From NCBI GenBank assembly GCA_966250375.1, contig CBINHE010000106.1, positions 1 to 12,853 of the forward strand: DNA of 12,853 nt, read 5' to 3'. Under the pieces are notes generated by a model. It ran no database searches, was not told the DNA's origin, and saw nothing but the letters and a program-made list of their open reading frames with translations. Within the stretch, counting starts at the first letter, position 1. Each line of letters opens with the position of its first letter. A program made the translations under genes and the position numbers. Source of the stretch: CAMLDH01 sp966250375. GTDB taxonomy: Bacteria > Pseudomonadota > Gammaproteobacteria > Burkholderiales > Burkholderiaceae_D. This document shows positions 1 through 7,574 of the stretch, in pieces.

Positions 1-334
1 AATTTTATCGAAGGAGGACGTGCATATCTACGAGAAAGTCCGACAGACTCCTAGGAGATGTTTATCTTCAGATTGTTGTCGAGATGCCATTCCACGCCGG
101 GTGTGGAAGCGCCATGTCTCGATGGTCTTCCCGGATATCTTCCTACCGCTCGACAAGGCGGCCATATATCGGCGTCCCCGAGGCATAGAATCAATGGCAG
201 TCGCGATGCCCTTTTTCGCAAAAGGCATCGCTATTCGACGGCCATCATTCTCGATATCTTGCTCAGGCCCTGTCAATCTGGCAGGAACAGCTATAGCGAT
301 TATTTATACCGGGACTGATTATTGATGCCGGGAC
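1..334. other. Leading segment without a convincing gene
   Basis: Short reading frames occur on both strands, but none has family-like sequence. An AGGAGG stretch near 13-18 precedes no clear gene start. The plus-strand frames show patches of protein-like sequence that switch frame and hit stops near 189 and 296. This could be the tail of a decayed gene running in from the left, but I cannot name it. A short direct repeat (CCGGGACT) occurs at about 309 and 327, just beyond the stop of the minus-strand gene that ends at 335. Confidence 0.4.
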
Positions 335-676
335 TTAATGACGATAATTTAGCCAAAAATTGACCTTTTCCTTCGCTGTAATTTTTATCAGCGGAGTGTT
401 TTTGACTTGCGTCGACGAGCAGCGTTTATCTTTATAAAAAAAGACCGCTGCAGATTTACCCATTGTCCCGGAAATTTGGCCGTTCATCCAAACCGGGGCA
501 TTTACCGTGCGGCATGGACCAAAACGGCCATTATCTACGAATACTCTAAAACTACCGTCGCCTTTATACGTTTGAACCATAATATTACGAGTAGCGGCAT
601 TGGCGGCGCCTGCAGTGCCGATCCCCATCAGTACTACACCCAAGGACGCGATCAGTTTTTTCGTTGCGTTTTGCAT
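335..676 (-). CDS. Small secreted protein of unknown function
   Basis: This 113-residue protein has a textbook Sec signal peptide: two lysines at 6-7, a hydrophobic core at about 8-20 and an Ala-Asn-Ala cleavage site near residue 27. The mature part is about 86 residues, basic and polar. It has two cysteines (C55 and C86), which could form one disulfide in the periplasm or outside the cell. I chose the start at 676 because a purine-rich AAAGGGGAAA lies about 5 bases upstream and the signal peptide begins right there. The open frame continues to 934, but that extension reads as non-coding. I do not recognise the family. The protein is too small and bare of motifs to be an obvious enzyme, so a binding, inhibitor or envelope-stress role is possible but unsupported. 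It stands alone, with no operon partner in the window. Confidence 0.75.
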   Translation of the reverse strand: MQNATKKLIASLGVVLMGIGTAGAANAATRNIMVQTYKGDGSFRVFVDNGRFGPCRTVNAPVWMNGQISGTMGKSAAVFFYKDKRCSSTQVKNTPLIKITAKEKVNFWLNYRH

Positions 677-1128
677 TGGTATTTCCCCTTTTATGGATTC
701 ATTTGGACTGCCGCCTGGCCAGACTAAGCAATGCGGTGCCGGGCTCTTGTGGCGCAACGCGAAGCGGCAGCTTCTCCGGTTGTAAAACGCCTCAAGATGG
801 CCAATCAAACACCTGTCTGATATCCATGGGTGTTGAACGAATAAAGAACAGTTCCAAACAAGAACATTTCCAAATTGCCGACAGAAAAATGGACGCGCGC
901 ACCTGTCCAACTGCCGAAATGTATTGACTGTCAAAAGCCGTCAGCAGAGTGATGCATCGGAAGCCGCTCGCACGTTATTGCGGGCGGTGTTTTTGTGCGC
1001 CGATTTGTTGCTTTCGTGGCGTGTAGGGCGCTACGGCAAAAACAAGTCTTATCTTTATGCTAACCAGGCTGCGGATTGCCGAATATCAAAGTCGAAGGCT
1101 TTGGCTTATCGACAATGATGAGATCAAG
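677..1128. other. Intergenic stretch, no gene recognised
   Basis: About 450 bases separate the secreted-protein gene from the acyltransferase remnant. Short frames on the plus strand (for example 924-1118) have no recognisable product and no ribosome binding site that convinces me. The part nearest 676 should carry the promoter of the minus-strand gene. No strong hairpin or known RNA was seen. Confidence 0.4.
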
Positions 1129-1142
1129 TAAGGAGTTGATCT

Positions 1143-2018
1143 CTGATAACCTCGAATACCCATAACGATTACCGCCCGGATATTGACGGCCTGCGGGCAA
1201 TCGCCGTGCTGGTGGTGATTGCGTTCCACGCGAACGCGCACCTCGTGCCTGGCGGATTCGTCGGCGTGGATGTGTTCTTTGTCATTTCCGGTTATCTGAT
1301 TTCGAACTCGATTTTCAAAGGACTCGAAAACGGGACGTTCCGCTCTGCCGATCTGCCGATTTTTACAAGGGACGCATCAAACGGATTCTGCCGGTATATA
1401 TTGCAGTGACGCTCTTCACGCTGGCAATATCGACTTACTTGTTGATCCCGAATGACTACATCTTTTACACCACGTCGCTGGCAGCGTCTTGGGGCTTTGC
1501 ATCGAATATCTTTTTCTCGATGCTTAGGACTCGCGCAGCAATAAGTTAGGTAATTTTGCTGGCCGTACCGGGCGCACTGCTGCGTTGTCCGCCACTAGCA
1601 GTGCTCGCACTGCGTCGCGCCGTACGCCTTGCATTGCATCCCGCTACGGCCGCCAAATTACCTAACTTATTACTGCGCGAGCCCTTAGTTGGGGATATTT
1701 TGGACAGCGCAGCGAGGAATTTTCGCTGCTGCATACATGGTCGCTGTCGGTGGAAGAACAATTCTATTTTCTGTTTCCGGTGTTATTGATCGTTCTGCAT
1801 TGCCATTGCAAAGCCCGCTTTATCCTTATCCTGATGTTGTTGGCGATGCTGTTCGTCGGCTGATCGGAATTCAAACCACCGAAGTGAAATCCTATTTTCT
1901 TCTTGCCAATCGCGTACATGAATTGCTGATCGGCGTGTACGCGTATGTGGAAGATGCGCAAGGTTCGATGAATGCCACGATCGACAAGATCAAATTGATG
2001 GGCACTCATTCCCCTTGA
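1143..2018 (+). pseudogene. Broken acyltransferase-3 (OafA/YrhL-like) gene
   Basis: The family signature is plain in pieces. A DIDGLRAIAVL block is followed by VPGGFVGVDVFFVISGYLI, then, one frame over from about 1358, by FYKGRIKRILP. After the inserted element at 1528-1683 comes SLLHTWSLSVEEQFYFLFP, and after another frame change near 1860 a LANRVHELLIGVYAYV block. These are the N-terminal membrane segments of O-acetyltransferases that modify lipopolysaccharide or other surface glycans at the inner membrane. A good TAAGGAG site (1129-1135) precedes the frame, but no ATG follows it. CTG at 1143 or ATA at 1146 sits where the start should be, so the start codon itself may be mutated. The frame is broken at least twice, once more by the insertion, and the C-terminal half is missing. 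It is surely inactive. Confidence 0.85.
1528..1683. mobile_element. 156-bp non-autonomous inverted-repeat element (MITE-like)
   Basis: The element sits inside the acyltransferase remnant. It is bracketed by the pentamer CTTAG at 1523-1527 and 1684-1688. Removing the element plus one CTTAG restores the codons for Met-Leu-Ser-Trp-Gly-Tyr-Phe in the expected place, so the boundaries are well defined. The ends are inverted repeats of about 38 bases: the left end reads GGACTCGCGCAGCAATAAGT, and the right end, on the opposite strand, reads GGCTCGCGCAGTAATAAGT and continues in parallel. The middle holds a perfect hairpin (1598-1604 with 1607-1613, TC loop). There is no transposase, so movement would need one supplied in trans. 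A related, larger copy lies at 12561 to the end of the window. Confidence 0.82.
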
Positions 2019-2079
2019 AGGGGCGGGAACACGAAGGTTCTTCGTCGCCTAAGCTACTGACTTCTGTGAAGATAACGCC

Positions 2080-2142
2080 GTAGCGCTCATCGTGATGCGC
2101 TGGATGTTTTGCCGAATGGCGGCGCATCACGATGAGCGCTAC
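2080..2142. repeat. Long perfect inverted repeat, terminator-like
   Basis: Two 21-base arms (2080-2100 and 2122-2142) are exact reverse complements around a 21-base loop. The arm begins GTAGCGCTCATCGTGATGC. The structure lies only 9 bases beyond the stop of the FtsH-like gene. It could end its transcript or stabilise the mRNA 3' end. It has no T-run, so it is not a classical intrinsic terminator. The length and perfection of the arms suggest an extragenic palindromic repeat family. Confidence 0.7.
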
Positions 2143-2151
2143 GTTCCACCA

Positions 2152-3933
2152 TCAAGCCGCCTTCATCATCGATTCTGAAAAATCAACGACCATCTCTTTG
2201 AATTCACGCAGTGCTTCCTGATTCAATTCTTCCTTCTCAAGCAAGCGCGCAGACATCATTTCCATCACATGGCGATTGGTGCGCAGGATCGATGTCGCGT
2301 TACTGCGTGCGTTCTCGATGATTTGGATCGCCTTGCATTCCGCTTCGAAGCGCATTTGCGGACTGGACTGATCGGAGACTTTCATCATGCCGAAATCCGA
2401 CATGCCATGGCGGCATACGATATTGAGCGCAATGTCCGTCGCGCGCGCGATATCGTCGTCGGCGCCGGTCGTGATCGCGTCTGTAAATAACTCTTCAGCG
2501 ACGCGGCCTGCGACCAGGATGTCGATGCGGTTCAGTAGCTCACCACGAGCGAGCAGCAACTGATCCTTTTCCGGCGCGATGAATGTCTGGCCCAGCGACA
2601 GGCCGCGTGGAACGATGCTGACCGCAGAGACCGGATCAAGGTCGCCTGCCATGGCCACAATCGCATGGCCGCATTCGTGTATCGCTAGACGCGTGCGTGT
2701 TTGATCGTCCAGCATCGCCATCGTTGAACGGCGCTCTTCGCCCATCAGCATCACGTTGCGCGCACGCAGCACGTTTTCCAGCGCCACCGTTTCCTGTGCA
2801 TCATGCACTGCGATCAACGCCGCCTGATTGATCAGATTGGCCAGGTCGGCGCCCGAAAAGCCGATCGTTTGTTTGGCAATTTCATGGAAGTCCATGTGCC
2901 CGGCAATTTTGATTTTGCGGCCATGGATTTTGAGAATGGCTTCGCGTTCCGCCAGATTCGGTTTGCCCAACTGGATGCGTCGATCGAATCGGCCAGAACG
3001 CAGCAGCGCTGGATCCAGCGTGTCGATGCGATTGGTGGCGGCGACCACGATGACGCCGCTGTTGTTGTCGAATCCATCCATCTGCACCAGCAATTGGTTC
3101 AGCGTGTTGCCCATTTCACGCGCAGCAGCAGAGCCTTCTTCCATGCGCTTGCCGCCGACCGCGTCGATCTCATCGATGAATAGCACGCAGGGCGCCATCG
3201 AACGCGCTCTTGAAAACAGGCGCTTTATCTTCATCGATGACACGCCGATGAACATCGAACCGAAATCCGATCCGTTGGTAGCGATGAAATTGGCGCCCGC
3301 TTCGCCGGCCAGCGCTTTGGCGAGCAAGGTCTTGCCGGTGCCGGGATCGCCGTACAGGATCACGCCGCGCGGGAAAGAGGCGCCGATCGATTCATAGATG
3401 TCGGGCGACTTCAGATACTCGGCGATTTCGACCAGGTTCTTTTTGGCTTCGTCAGCACCCGCGACATCGGCAAAGCGTACATTGGTGTCTTTCAGTTTTC
3501 TGCGAAACGGCAGATTGAACGGCGCCGGCTGCGTTAAGGCGAATGCAATCGATAGCAAGACAACCAGCGTCAATCCGATCGATATCACCTTTTCGCGGTC
3601 GAAAATCTGCGCGTCGAACGCGACTTCGACGCCTTTTTTCGCGAAGCTGTTGGCGGCATCCAGACTCGTCATCGGCATTTCAACTGTGTAGTGTTTGCCA
3701 TCGGCGAGTGCGACCTGGGCCGTGCCGCTATCCTGGTTCGGCGAGATGATGATTTTTTTGATCAGCCCGATATCGAGATCACGAGTGAACCTGGTAAAAC
3801 TTTCATCAACATTGTTCATGCTTTTGAAATTTAGCAGTAGTGCGACTGCGCCGATAGCGCAGATGCCGGCGATTATCAGAAAGATTCTGTGCAATCGTTG
3901 GCGCTTTTTGATGTGGGAAATACTGTTCGACAT
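2152..3933 (-). CDS. FtsH-like membrane AAA+ zinc metalloprotease (paralogue)
   Basis: This 593-residue protein follows the FtsH plan. A first membrane segment lies at about 17-36, a small periplasmic domain at 37-115 and a second membrane segment at about 116-134. The AAA+ domain follows, with Walker A GDPGTGKT (195-202), the pore motif MFIG (227-230), Walker B LFIDEID (251-257) and the second region of homology ATNRIDTLDPALLRSGRFDR (299-318). The zinc site is HECGH (419-423), with the third ligand probably D494 in DDDIARATD. All catalytic elements are present, so it should degrade membrane and cytosolic proteins using ATP. It diverges from housekeeping FtsH: Asp replaces the usual Pro in Walker A, and the tail is short (593 against about 640 residues). 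The main ftsH gene normally sits next to rlmE/ftsJ, so this is probably a second copy. I chose the start at 3933 because a GGAG lies about 9 bases upstream. The open frame upstream to 3975 looks non-coding. Confidence 0.9.
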   Translation of the reverse strand: MSNSISHIKKRQRLHRIFLIIAGICAIGAVALLLNFKSMNNVDESFTRFTRDLDIGLIKKIIISPNQDSGTAQVALADGKHYTVEMPMTSLDAANSFAKKGVEVAFDAQIFDREKVISIGLTLVVLLSIAFALTQPAPFNLPFRRKLKDTNVRFADVAGADEAKKNLVEIAEYLKSPDIYESIGASFPRGVILYGDPGTGKTLLAKALAGEAGANFIATNGSDFGSMFIGVSSMKIKRLFSRARSMAPCVLFIDEIDAVGGKRMEEGSAAAREMGNTLNQLLVQMDGFDNNSGVIVVAATNRIDTLDPALLRSGRFDRRIQLGKPNLAEREAILKIHGRKIKIAGHMDFHEIAKQTIGFSGADLANLINQAALIAVHDAQETVALENVLRARNVMLMGEERRSTMAMLDDQTRTRLAIHECGHAIVAMAGDLDPVSAVSIVPRGLSLGQTFIAPEKDQLLLARGELLNRIDILVAGRVAEELFTDAITTGADDDIARATDIALNIVCRHGMSDFGMMKVSDQSSPQMRFEAECKAIQIIENARSNATSILRTNRHVMEMMSARLLEKEELNQEALREFKEMVVDFSESMMKAA

Positions 3934-4192
3934 GAGGCTTCGCTCCGCTGTGCAAAATTGGCAAGGCAGCAGCACAACAATATGCTCTCTATACCTTGCA
4001 GAAAAATCGGTCCAAGCCCTTTGTCCCGAAATCTCTGTCGCAGTTCATTCATGTCGTGAATTTTTTAGGAGCGAGCAGATAAATTCAGCGTGGCTGACTA
4101 CTCTGACTACTAAAGTGAATTGCCGAGGACGGTAGGGTGTGGTCTCTGCACCAATACTGCTGCAGCGGGATCGATGCACGAGGCGTGCTCGG

Positions 4193-4222
4193 CTCCCTTC
4201 TCCCGCAGGCGGGAGAGGGGGC
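4193..4222. repeat. Short GC-rich palindrome
   Basis: An 8-base stem TCTCCCGC (4199-4206) pairs with GCGGGAGA (4209-4216) across a 2-base loop, and CCC/GGG lies outside it. Palindromes of this exact style are common between genes in beta- and gammaproteobacteria. It lies in the gap between terC and the FtsH-like gene, where a transcript-end or mRNA-protection role is plausible. Confidence 0.55.
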
Positions 4223-4320
4223 ATTCATGGCATTGCAAAGATGTGTAGATACCTATGCCATTGATGCGCAAAACGCTACAAGTAGCCGAACAAAATCAAT
4301 TGTGATATCTGCGCGATATG

Positions 4321-4394
4321 TGTTGCAGGAGCAGGCCATGTCCGCGACAGCTTGCATGTGGCACTATCAATCGCGGGCATGGCCCGCTCCTACA
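4321..4394. repeat. REP-like extragenic palindrome pair
   Basis: The segment GCAGGAGCAGGCCATGTCCG (within 4321-4347) is an imperfect inverted copy of the TCGCGGGCATGGCCCGCTCC segment starting at 4371. The arms match the GTAGGAGCGGGC...GCCCGCGA type of REP sequence known from Pseudomonas and relatives. The left arm carries several mismatches and looks older. It sits just downstream of terC on the minus strand. REP sequences are usually mobilised by RAYT (TnpA-REP) transposases, and none is encoded in this window. Confidence 0.65.
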
Positions 4395-4434
4395 AAAAGA
4401 ACAATTTTTTTGCGTGAGTACGTGAGTGATTACA

Positions 4435-5205
4435 TCAACGGCGATTATTCTGCGACTCGTTGTCCGGCGCGTAAGGCGTGTGCAGATGTACCGGTTTCGC
4501 CGCGCGTTTGCGCATCCGGATGTTCAGCATCTCGACCACGGCGGCGAAGGCCATCGCGCTATAGAGGTAGGTTTTCGGCACATGATGGCCGAAACCCTCT
4601 GCAATCAGCACCACGCCGATTGCGACCAGGAATGACAACGCCAGCATCTTGATGGTCGGATGCGCGGACACGAAGCGGCCGATCGGGCCGGCAAACAGCA
4701 TCATCAACCCGACCGACGCGACCACGGCCGCAATCATCACCGACACTTGTTCGACCATACCGACGGCAGTGATGATGGAGTCCAGCGAAAATACGAGATC
4801 GATCACCATGATTTGCAGAATGACAGCGGTAAAAGTTGCCTTCACCGTCTTCGACGTATGGCCCTCCTCGCCTTCCATCGACTGATGGATTTCGCCAACG
4901 CTCTTCCATAGCAGGAACAGTCCGCCGCTAATCAAGATCAGATCGCGGCCGGAAAAGGGCTGCTGCAATATGGTAAATAATGGTGCAGTGAGACCGACCA
5001 GCCAGGCCAGTGTCAGAAGCAATCCAATGCGCATGAACATCGCAACGAACAGGCCAATTCGACGTGCGCGTTCTCTTTGCTGCAACGGCAGTTTGTCCAC
5101 CAGAATCGAGATGAAGATGATGTTGTCGATGCCAAGCACCAGTTCGAGTAAGGTAAGCGTGGCAAATGCCATCCAGATTTGTGGATCAGCGAGTAGTTGC
5201 AGCAT
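4435..5205 (-). CDS. TerC-family integral membrane protein (YgdQ-type)
   Basis: This 256-residue protein has about seven membrane segments and the two hallmark acidic motifs of the TerC family: LLELVLGIDNIIF (residues 19-31, E21 and D27) and IDLVFSLDSIITAVGM (135-150, D136 and D142). Overall order and length match E. coli YgdQ, with a histidine- and arginine-rich cytosolic tail at the C-terminus. TerC-family proteins such as Alx are implicated in metal export, mainly manganese, and in loading metals onto exported proteins. The exact substrate here is not visible. The start at 5205 gives the expected MLQLLADPQIWMAF beginning; AGGG about 10 bases upstream is a weak ribosome site. The upstream gap is short and shows no yybP-ykoY riboswitch fold. 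Confidence 0.9.
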   Translation of the reverse strand: MLQLLADPQIWMAFATLTLLELVLGIDNIIFISILVDKLPLQQRERARRIGLFVAMFMRIGLLLTLAWLVGLTAPLFTILQQPFSGRDLILISGGLFLLWKSVGEIHQSMEGEEGHTSKTVKATFTAVILQIMVIDLVFSLDSIITAVGMVEQVSVMIAAVVASVGLMMLFAGPIGRFVSAHPTIKMLALSFLVAIGVVLIAEGFGHHVPKTYLYSAMAFAAVVEMLNIRMRKRAAKPVHLHTPYAPDNESQNNRR

Positions 5206-5240
5206 GATGAGCGCCCTATGATTGGATTATTGTGTTGAAA

Positions 5241-5280
5241 AAATTGAAGGGTGCCGCATGACGACACGCGGCACCCTCAA
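5241..5280 (-). terminator. Rho-independent terminator after the BI-1 gene
   Basis: On the minus strand GCGGCACCC-type arms (5249-5257 and 5268-5276) form a 9-bp GC stem with a 10-base loop. The stem can be extended by TTGA/TCAA with one bulge, and a T-rich tract (TTCAATTTTTTC) follows. It lies about 80 bases after the BI-1 stop and about 45 before the terC start, so terC probably has its own promoter or depends on read-through. Confidence 0.75.
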
Positions 5281-5358
5281 GAATAAAGCAGCAAACCGCT
5301 TAGCGCTAATTGTCGGTAAGGGGTACACCCCCACCCTTGATTCGCAAAATACTCTAGT

Positions 5359-6048
5359 CTAGTCTTTAGACGCGAAGCCGAGTAAGTGCAGCAGGCTGGT
5401 GAACAGATTGAATATCGACACGAACAAGGTAAGTGTCGCCATCACGTAGTTCGTTTCGCCGCCGCGCACGATATTGTTGGTCTCATACAGAATCATGCCG
5501 GACATCAACAACACGAACACTGCGGATACCGTCAGCGACAGCGCTGGAATATTGAAGAAAACCGCCGCCAATCCAGCCAGGAAAGCGACCAAGATGCCGA
5601 CTGTCAAAAAACCACCCATGAACGACAGGTCGCGTTTGGTCACCAATGCGTAGCCCGACAGGCCCATGAAAATGGCGGCCGTGCCACCCAATGCCGTCAT
5701 CACGGTTTGCGTGCCGTTCGGCATGTTCAGGTAATGGCTGATGATCGGGCCGAGCGTATAGCCCATGAAGCCGGTCAGCGCAAACACGAACGCAATGCCC
5801 AAGCCCTTGTCACGATATTTCGTGACAAGAAAGAGCAGGCCGAAGTAGCCGAGCAAGGTAATGATGATGCCGGGATGCGGTAGATGCAGCGCGGCAGACA
5901 GGCCGGCCGTCAGTGCGCTGAAACCCAGTGTTAGCGACAGCAGCAGGTAGGTGTTGCGCAGTACGCGATGCGCTGCGTCGTCAATTACCGAGGTGGCCGA
6001 CTGTGCGCGCAATCCGCTATTGCGCAAGGTGGTGTAGCGATCATTCAT
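5359..6048 (-). CDS. BI-1/YccA-family (TMBIM) inner-membrane protein
   Basis: This 229-residue protein has seven predicted membrane segments between about residues 32 and 224. Family landmarks are VFVLLMSGMILYETNNI (177-193) and the closing TLFVSIFNLFTSLLHLLG block. The family includes E. coli YccA, an FtsH substrate that slows FtsH action on SecY, and BsYetJ, a calcium-leak channel. The acidic pair that gates BsYetJ is not kept: Glu189 stands at the first site and Ser, not Asp, near the second, as in YccA-type members. The start at 6048 was chosen because AAGGAA lies 6-11 bases upstream. The longer frame to 6087 adds a non-conserved cysteine/proline stretch. It is divergent from the NhaR-like regulator, with about 140 bases between starts. 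Confidence 0.88.
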   Translation of the reverse strand: MNDRYTTLRNSGLRAQSATSVIDDAAHRVLRNTYLLLSLTLGFSALTAGLSAALHLPHPGIIITLLGYFGLLFLVTKYRDKGLGIAFVFALTGFMGYTLGPIISHYLNMPNGTQTVMTALGGTAAIFMGLSGYALVTKRDLSFMGGFLTVGILVAFLAGLAAVFFNIPALSLTVSAVFVLLMSGMILYETNNIVRGGETNYVMATLTLFVSIFNLFTSLLHLLGFASKD

Positions 6049-6108
6049 GGCTGGTTCCTTCTCAATGCAAATGCAGGGGGGTAACAAAATTGTATTTGTG
6101 TGAATATT

Positions 6109-6179
6109 CTTCGCACAAAGTGCATGCTAGCGGCCTTGTCATTATTTAAAAAGCGAAGATAATAGAATAATTACTTCGC
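6109..6179. promoter_or_regulatory. Candidate operator: three CTTCGC/GCGAAG hexamers
   Basis: The gap between the divergent BI-1 and NhaR-like genes holds CTTCGC at 6109-6114, its inverse GCGAAG at 6153-6158 and CTTCGC again at 6174-6179. The last two form an inverted pair around an AT-rich centre, a layout usual for LysR-type operator sites. The last copy ends 12 bases before the regulator start, so autoregulation is plausible. Inferred from pattern only. Confidence 0.4.
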
Positions 6180-6191
6180 AAAAGCAGAACA

Positions 6192-7085
6192 ATGAAAACG
6201 ACTGGACTGAACTTTCGACATCTCTATTATTTCTGGGTAGTGGCCAAGGAGGGCAGCGTCACGCGCGCGGCGGAACGATTGGATGTCGCGGTGCAAACCA
6301 TCAGCGCGCAACTCGCTTTGCTGGAGCAGTCGATCGGCAAGGCATTGCTGGCGCTGCAGGGGCGGCGCCTGGTGCTGACCGAAGCAGGACGCATGGCACT
6401 GGCCTATGCCGACCAGATTTTTTTGCTCGGTGAGCAGATGCAGGAAGCGCTTGCCGCTTCGGATCTCGACCACACCATGCGGCTCACCGTCGGGATTTCC
6501 GATTCCTTGCCCAAGCTCATTGCGTCACGTTTGCTGGAAGCCGCGTTGCGTCTGCCGCAACGGGTCAAGCTGGTGTGCTACGAAGATAATTTCGAATCGC
6601 TGCTGGGCGACTTGTCGGTGCACAAGCTCGACGTGGTGCTGACCGATCGCCCGGTTCCGGCCGGCACCAATTTGCGGGTGTTCAGCCATTTGCTCGGCGA
6701 GAGCGACATCACCTTGTTTGGCGTGCCTGCGCTGGCGAAGAATTATCGCGCCACATTCCCTGCCAGCCTGAATGGCGCGCCCTTGCTTCTGCCAACGCGC
6801 AATAATGCAATCCGCGGCCGGATCGAACATTGGCTCGAAACCAACGATTTGCGTCCGAACGTGGTCGGTGAATTCGATGACAATGCATTATTGAATACCT
6901 TCGGACGCAGCGGACTTGGCTTGTTCCCCGCGCCATCGGCGCTCGCGCTGGATGTCGAACAACAATTCGGCGCAGTGCCGGTAGGCGAACTGGCGCAGGT
7001 GCATGAACAGTTTTATGCGATTTCCAACGAGCGCAAGATCAAGCATCCTGCGGTTGAGGCGATCCTGTCCGCGATCCCGGGCTGA
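6192..7085 (+). CDS. LysR-family transcriptional regulator, NhaR-like
   Basis: This 297-residue protein opens with LNFRHLYYFWVVAKEGSVTR and a winged helix-turn-helix (about residues 7-65, including AAERLDVAVQTISAQLALLE). A linker helix follows, then a type-2 periplasmic-binding-like effector domain (about 92-297). The opening is typical of NhaR, which in E. coli activates the sodium/proton antiporter gene nhaA in response to sodium and alkaline pH. No nhaA is next to it here; the divergent neighbour is a BI-1/YccA membrane protein, which is therefore the obvious candidate target. The ribosome site is weak. A candidate operator with repeated hexamers precedes it. Length and domain order are normal, with no sign of decay. 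Other NhaR-like regulators control unrelated targets, so the ligand is unknown. Confidence 0.88.
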   Translation: MKTTGLNFRHLYYFWVVAKEGSVTRAAERLDVAVQTISAQLALLEQSIGKALLALQGRRLVLTEAGRMALAYADQIFLLGEQMQEALAASDLDHTMRLTVGISDSLPKLIASRLLEAALRLPQRVKLVCYEDNFESLLGDLSVHKLDVVLTDRPVPAGTNLRVFSHLLGESDITLFGVPALAKNYRATFPASLNGAPLLLPTRNNAIRGRIEHWLETNDLRPNVVGEFDDNALLNTFGRSGLGLFPAPSALALDVEQQFGAVPVGELAQVHEQFYAISNERKIKHPAVEAILSAIPG

Positions 7086-7104
7086 TAGGCACGCAGGCTA
7101 GGGT

Positions 7105-7337
7105 AATGTGGTTCGCCATTGGCGAGTCTTCGCCGGTAAAGCGGAGATGTTCCTTGATGAATACGATGTGCACGCCGCGTTGCGTCAGCATTTGCACGGT
7201 GCAGCGCAAATCATCGAGATTGCGCGCCAGACGATCCATGCCATGCACAACTACGGTGCCGCCCGTGTTTTTCTGATCCAGTGCCCTGCGTTGCAAGCTT
7301 TGCCGAGAAACGCACGCCGGTAGCCGAATACTTTCAT
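7105..7337 (-). pseudogene. Serine recombinase (Tn3-type resolvase) remnant
   Basis: Read on the minus strand, the remnant begins at 7337 with MKVFGYRRA, the usual start of a resolvase/invertase. It then jumps, after an internal deletion and frame change, into GGTVVVHGMDRLARNLDDLR, followed by TQRGVHIVFIKEHLRFTGED and SPMAN. These are conserved segments of the catalytic domain. The stretch that should hold the catalytic serine is lost, and homology ends near 7105, where the fragment abuts the NhaR-like gene. The helix-turn-helix domain is absent. It is an inactive scar of a transposon or integrating element, immediately upstream of the repeat-protein gene, and supports a mobile origin for that locus. 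Confidence 0.78.
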
Positions 7338-7574
7338 GGTCTTCCGGTAAGGCCTTTGAAATTGCGGCACAAGCAATGCCGGCTGATGGAGGCGTTCAGT
7401 CAAAGGCGCGCTTGACTGACAACCAGTATTGGATCAATACGTTTCCACAAGGAATTTCCCCCTTGCCAATGACCACCCATTCGGAATGGTCTTAAAACAA
7501 GCCCCGCCATCATGTCTTGAATTGACCAATGCATCGCTGAAAAAAAATTATCTCTTGCAAAGGAAAAGAAAAGC
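7338..7574. promoter_or_regulatory. Leader of the repeat-protein gene, with a small dyad
   Basis: This stretch has no gene and is richer in A/T toward its right end. A perfect dyad, TCAGTCAA (7396-7403) and TTGACTGA (7412-7419), is separated by an 8-base loop and has no T-run, so an operator is as likely as a hairpin. A second small dyad, CCATT-CGG-AATGG, lies near 7478-7490. An AAAGGAAAAGAAAAGC stretch immediately before 7575 supplies the ribosome site. I see no clear hrp-type box. Confidence 0.4.

Larger units (their letters stand above)
3934..4434. other. Intergenic region with palindromic repeats
   Basis: No gene is supported here. The stretch near 3940-4100 should contain the promoter of the FtsH-like gene. 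Further right lie two different palindromic repeats, at 4193-4222 and 4321-4394, both of extragenic type. A/T runs at about 4395-4413, just past the TerC stop, could help end the minus-strand terC transcript. Confidence 0.5.

Noticed and set aside
20..325. Plus-strand frame of 101 residues with an AGGAGG upstream
   Set aside because: The spacing to the ATG at 23 is too short, overlapping frames of similar length exist on both strands, and the protein shows no family features.
1546..1789. Short open frames inside and around the 156-bp element
   Set aside because: The element is non-coding; these frames are by-products of its inverted ends and of acyltransferase sequence read out of frame.
5206..5358. 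yybP-ykoY manganese riboswitch upstream of terC
   Set aside because: TerC-family genes often have one, but the gap contains only a terminator hairpin and a short leader with none of the conserved riboswitch loops.
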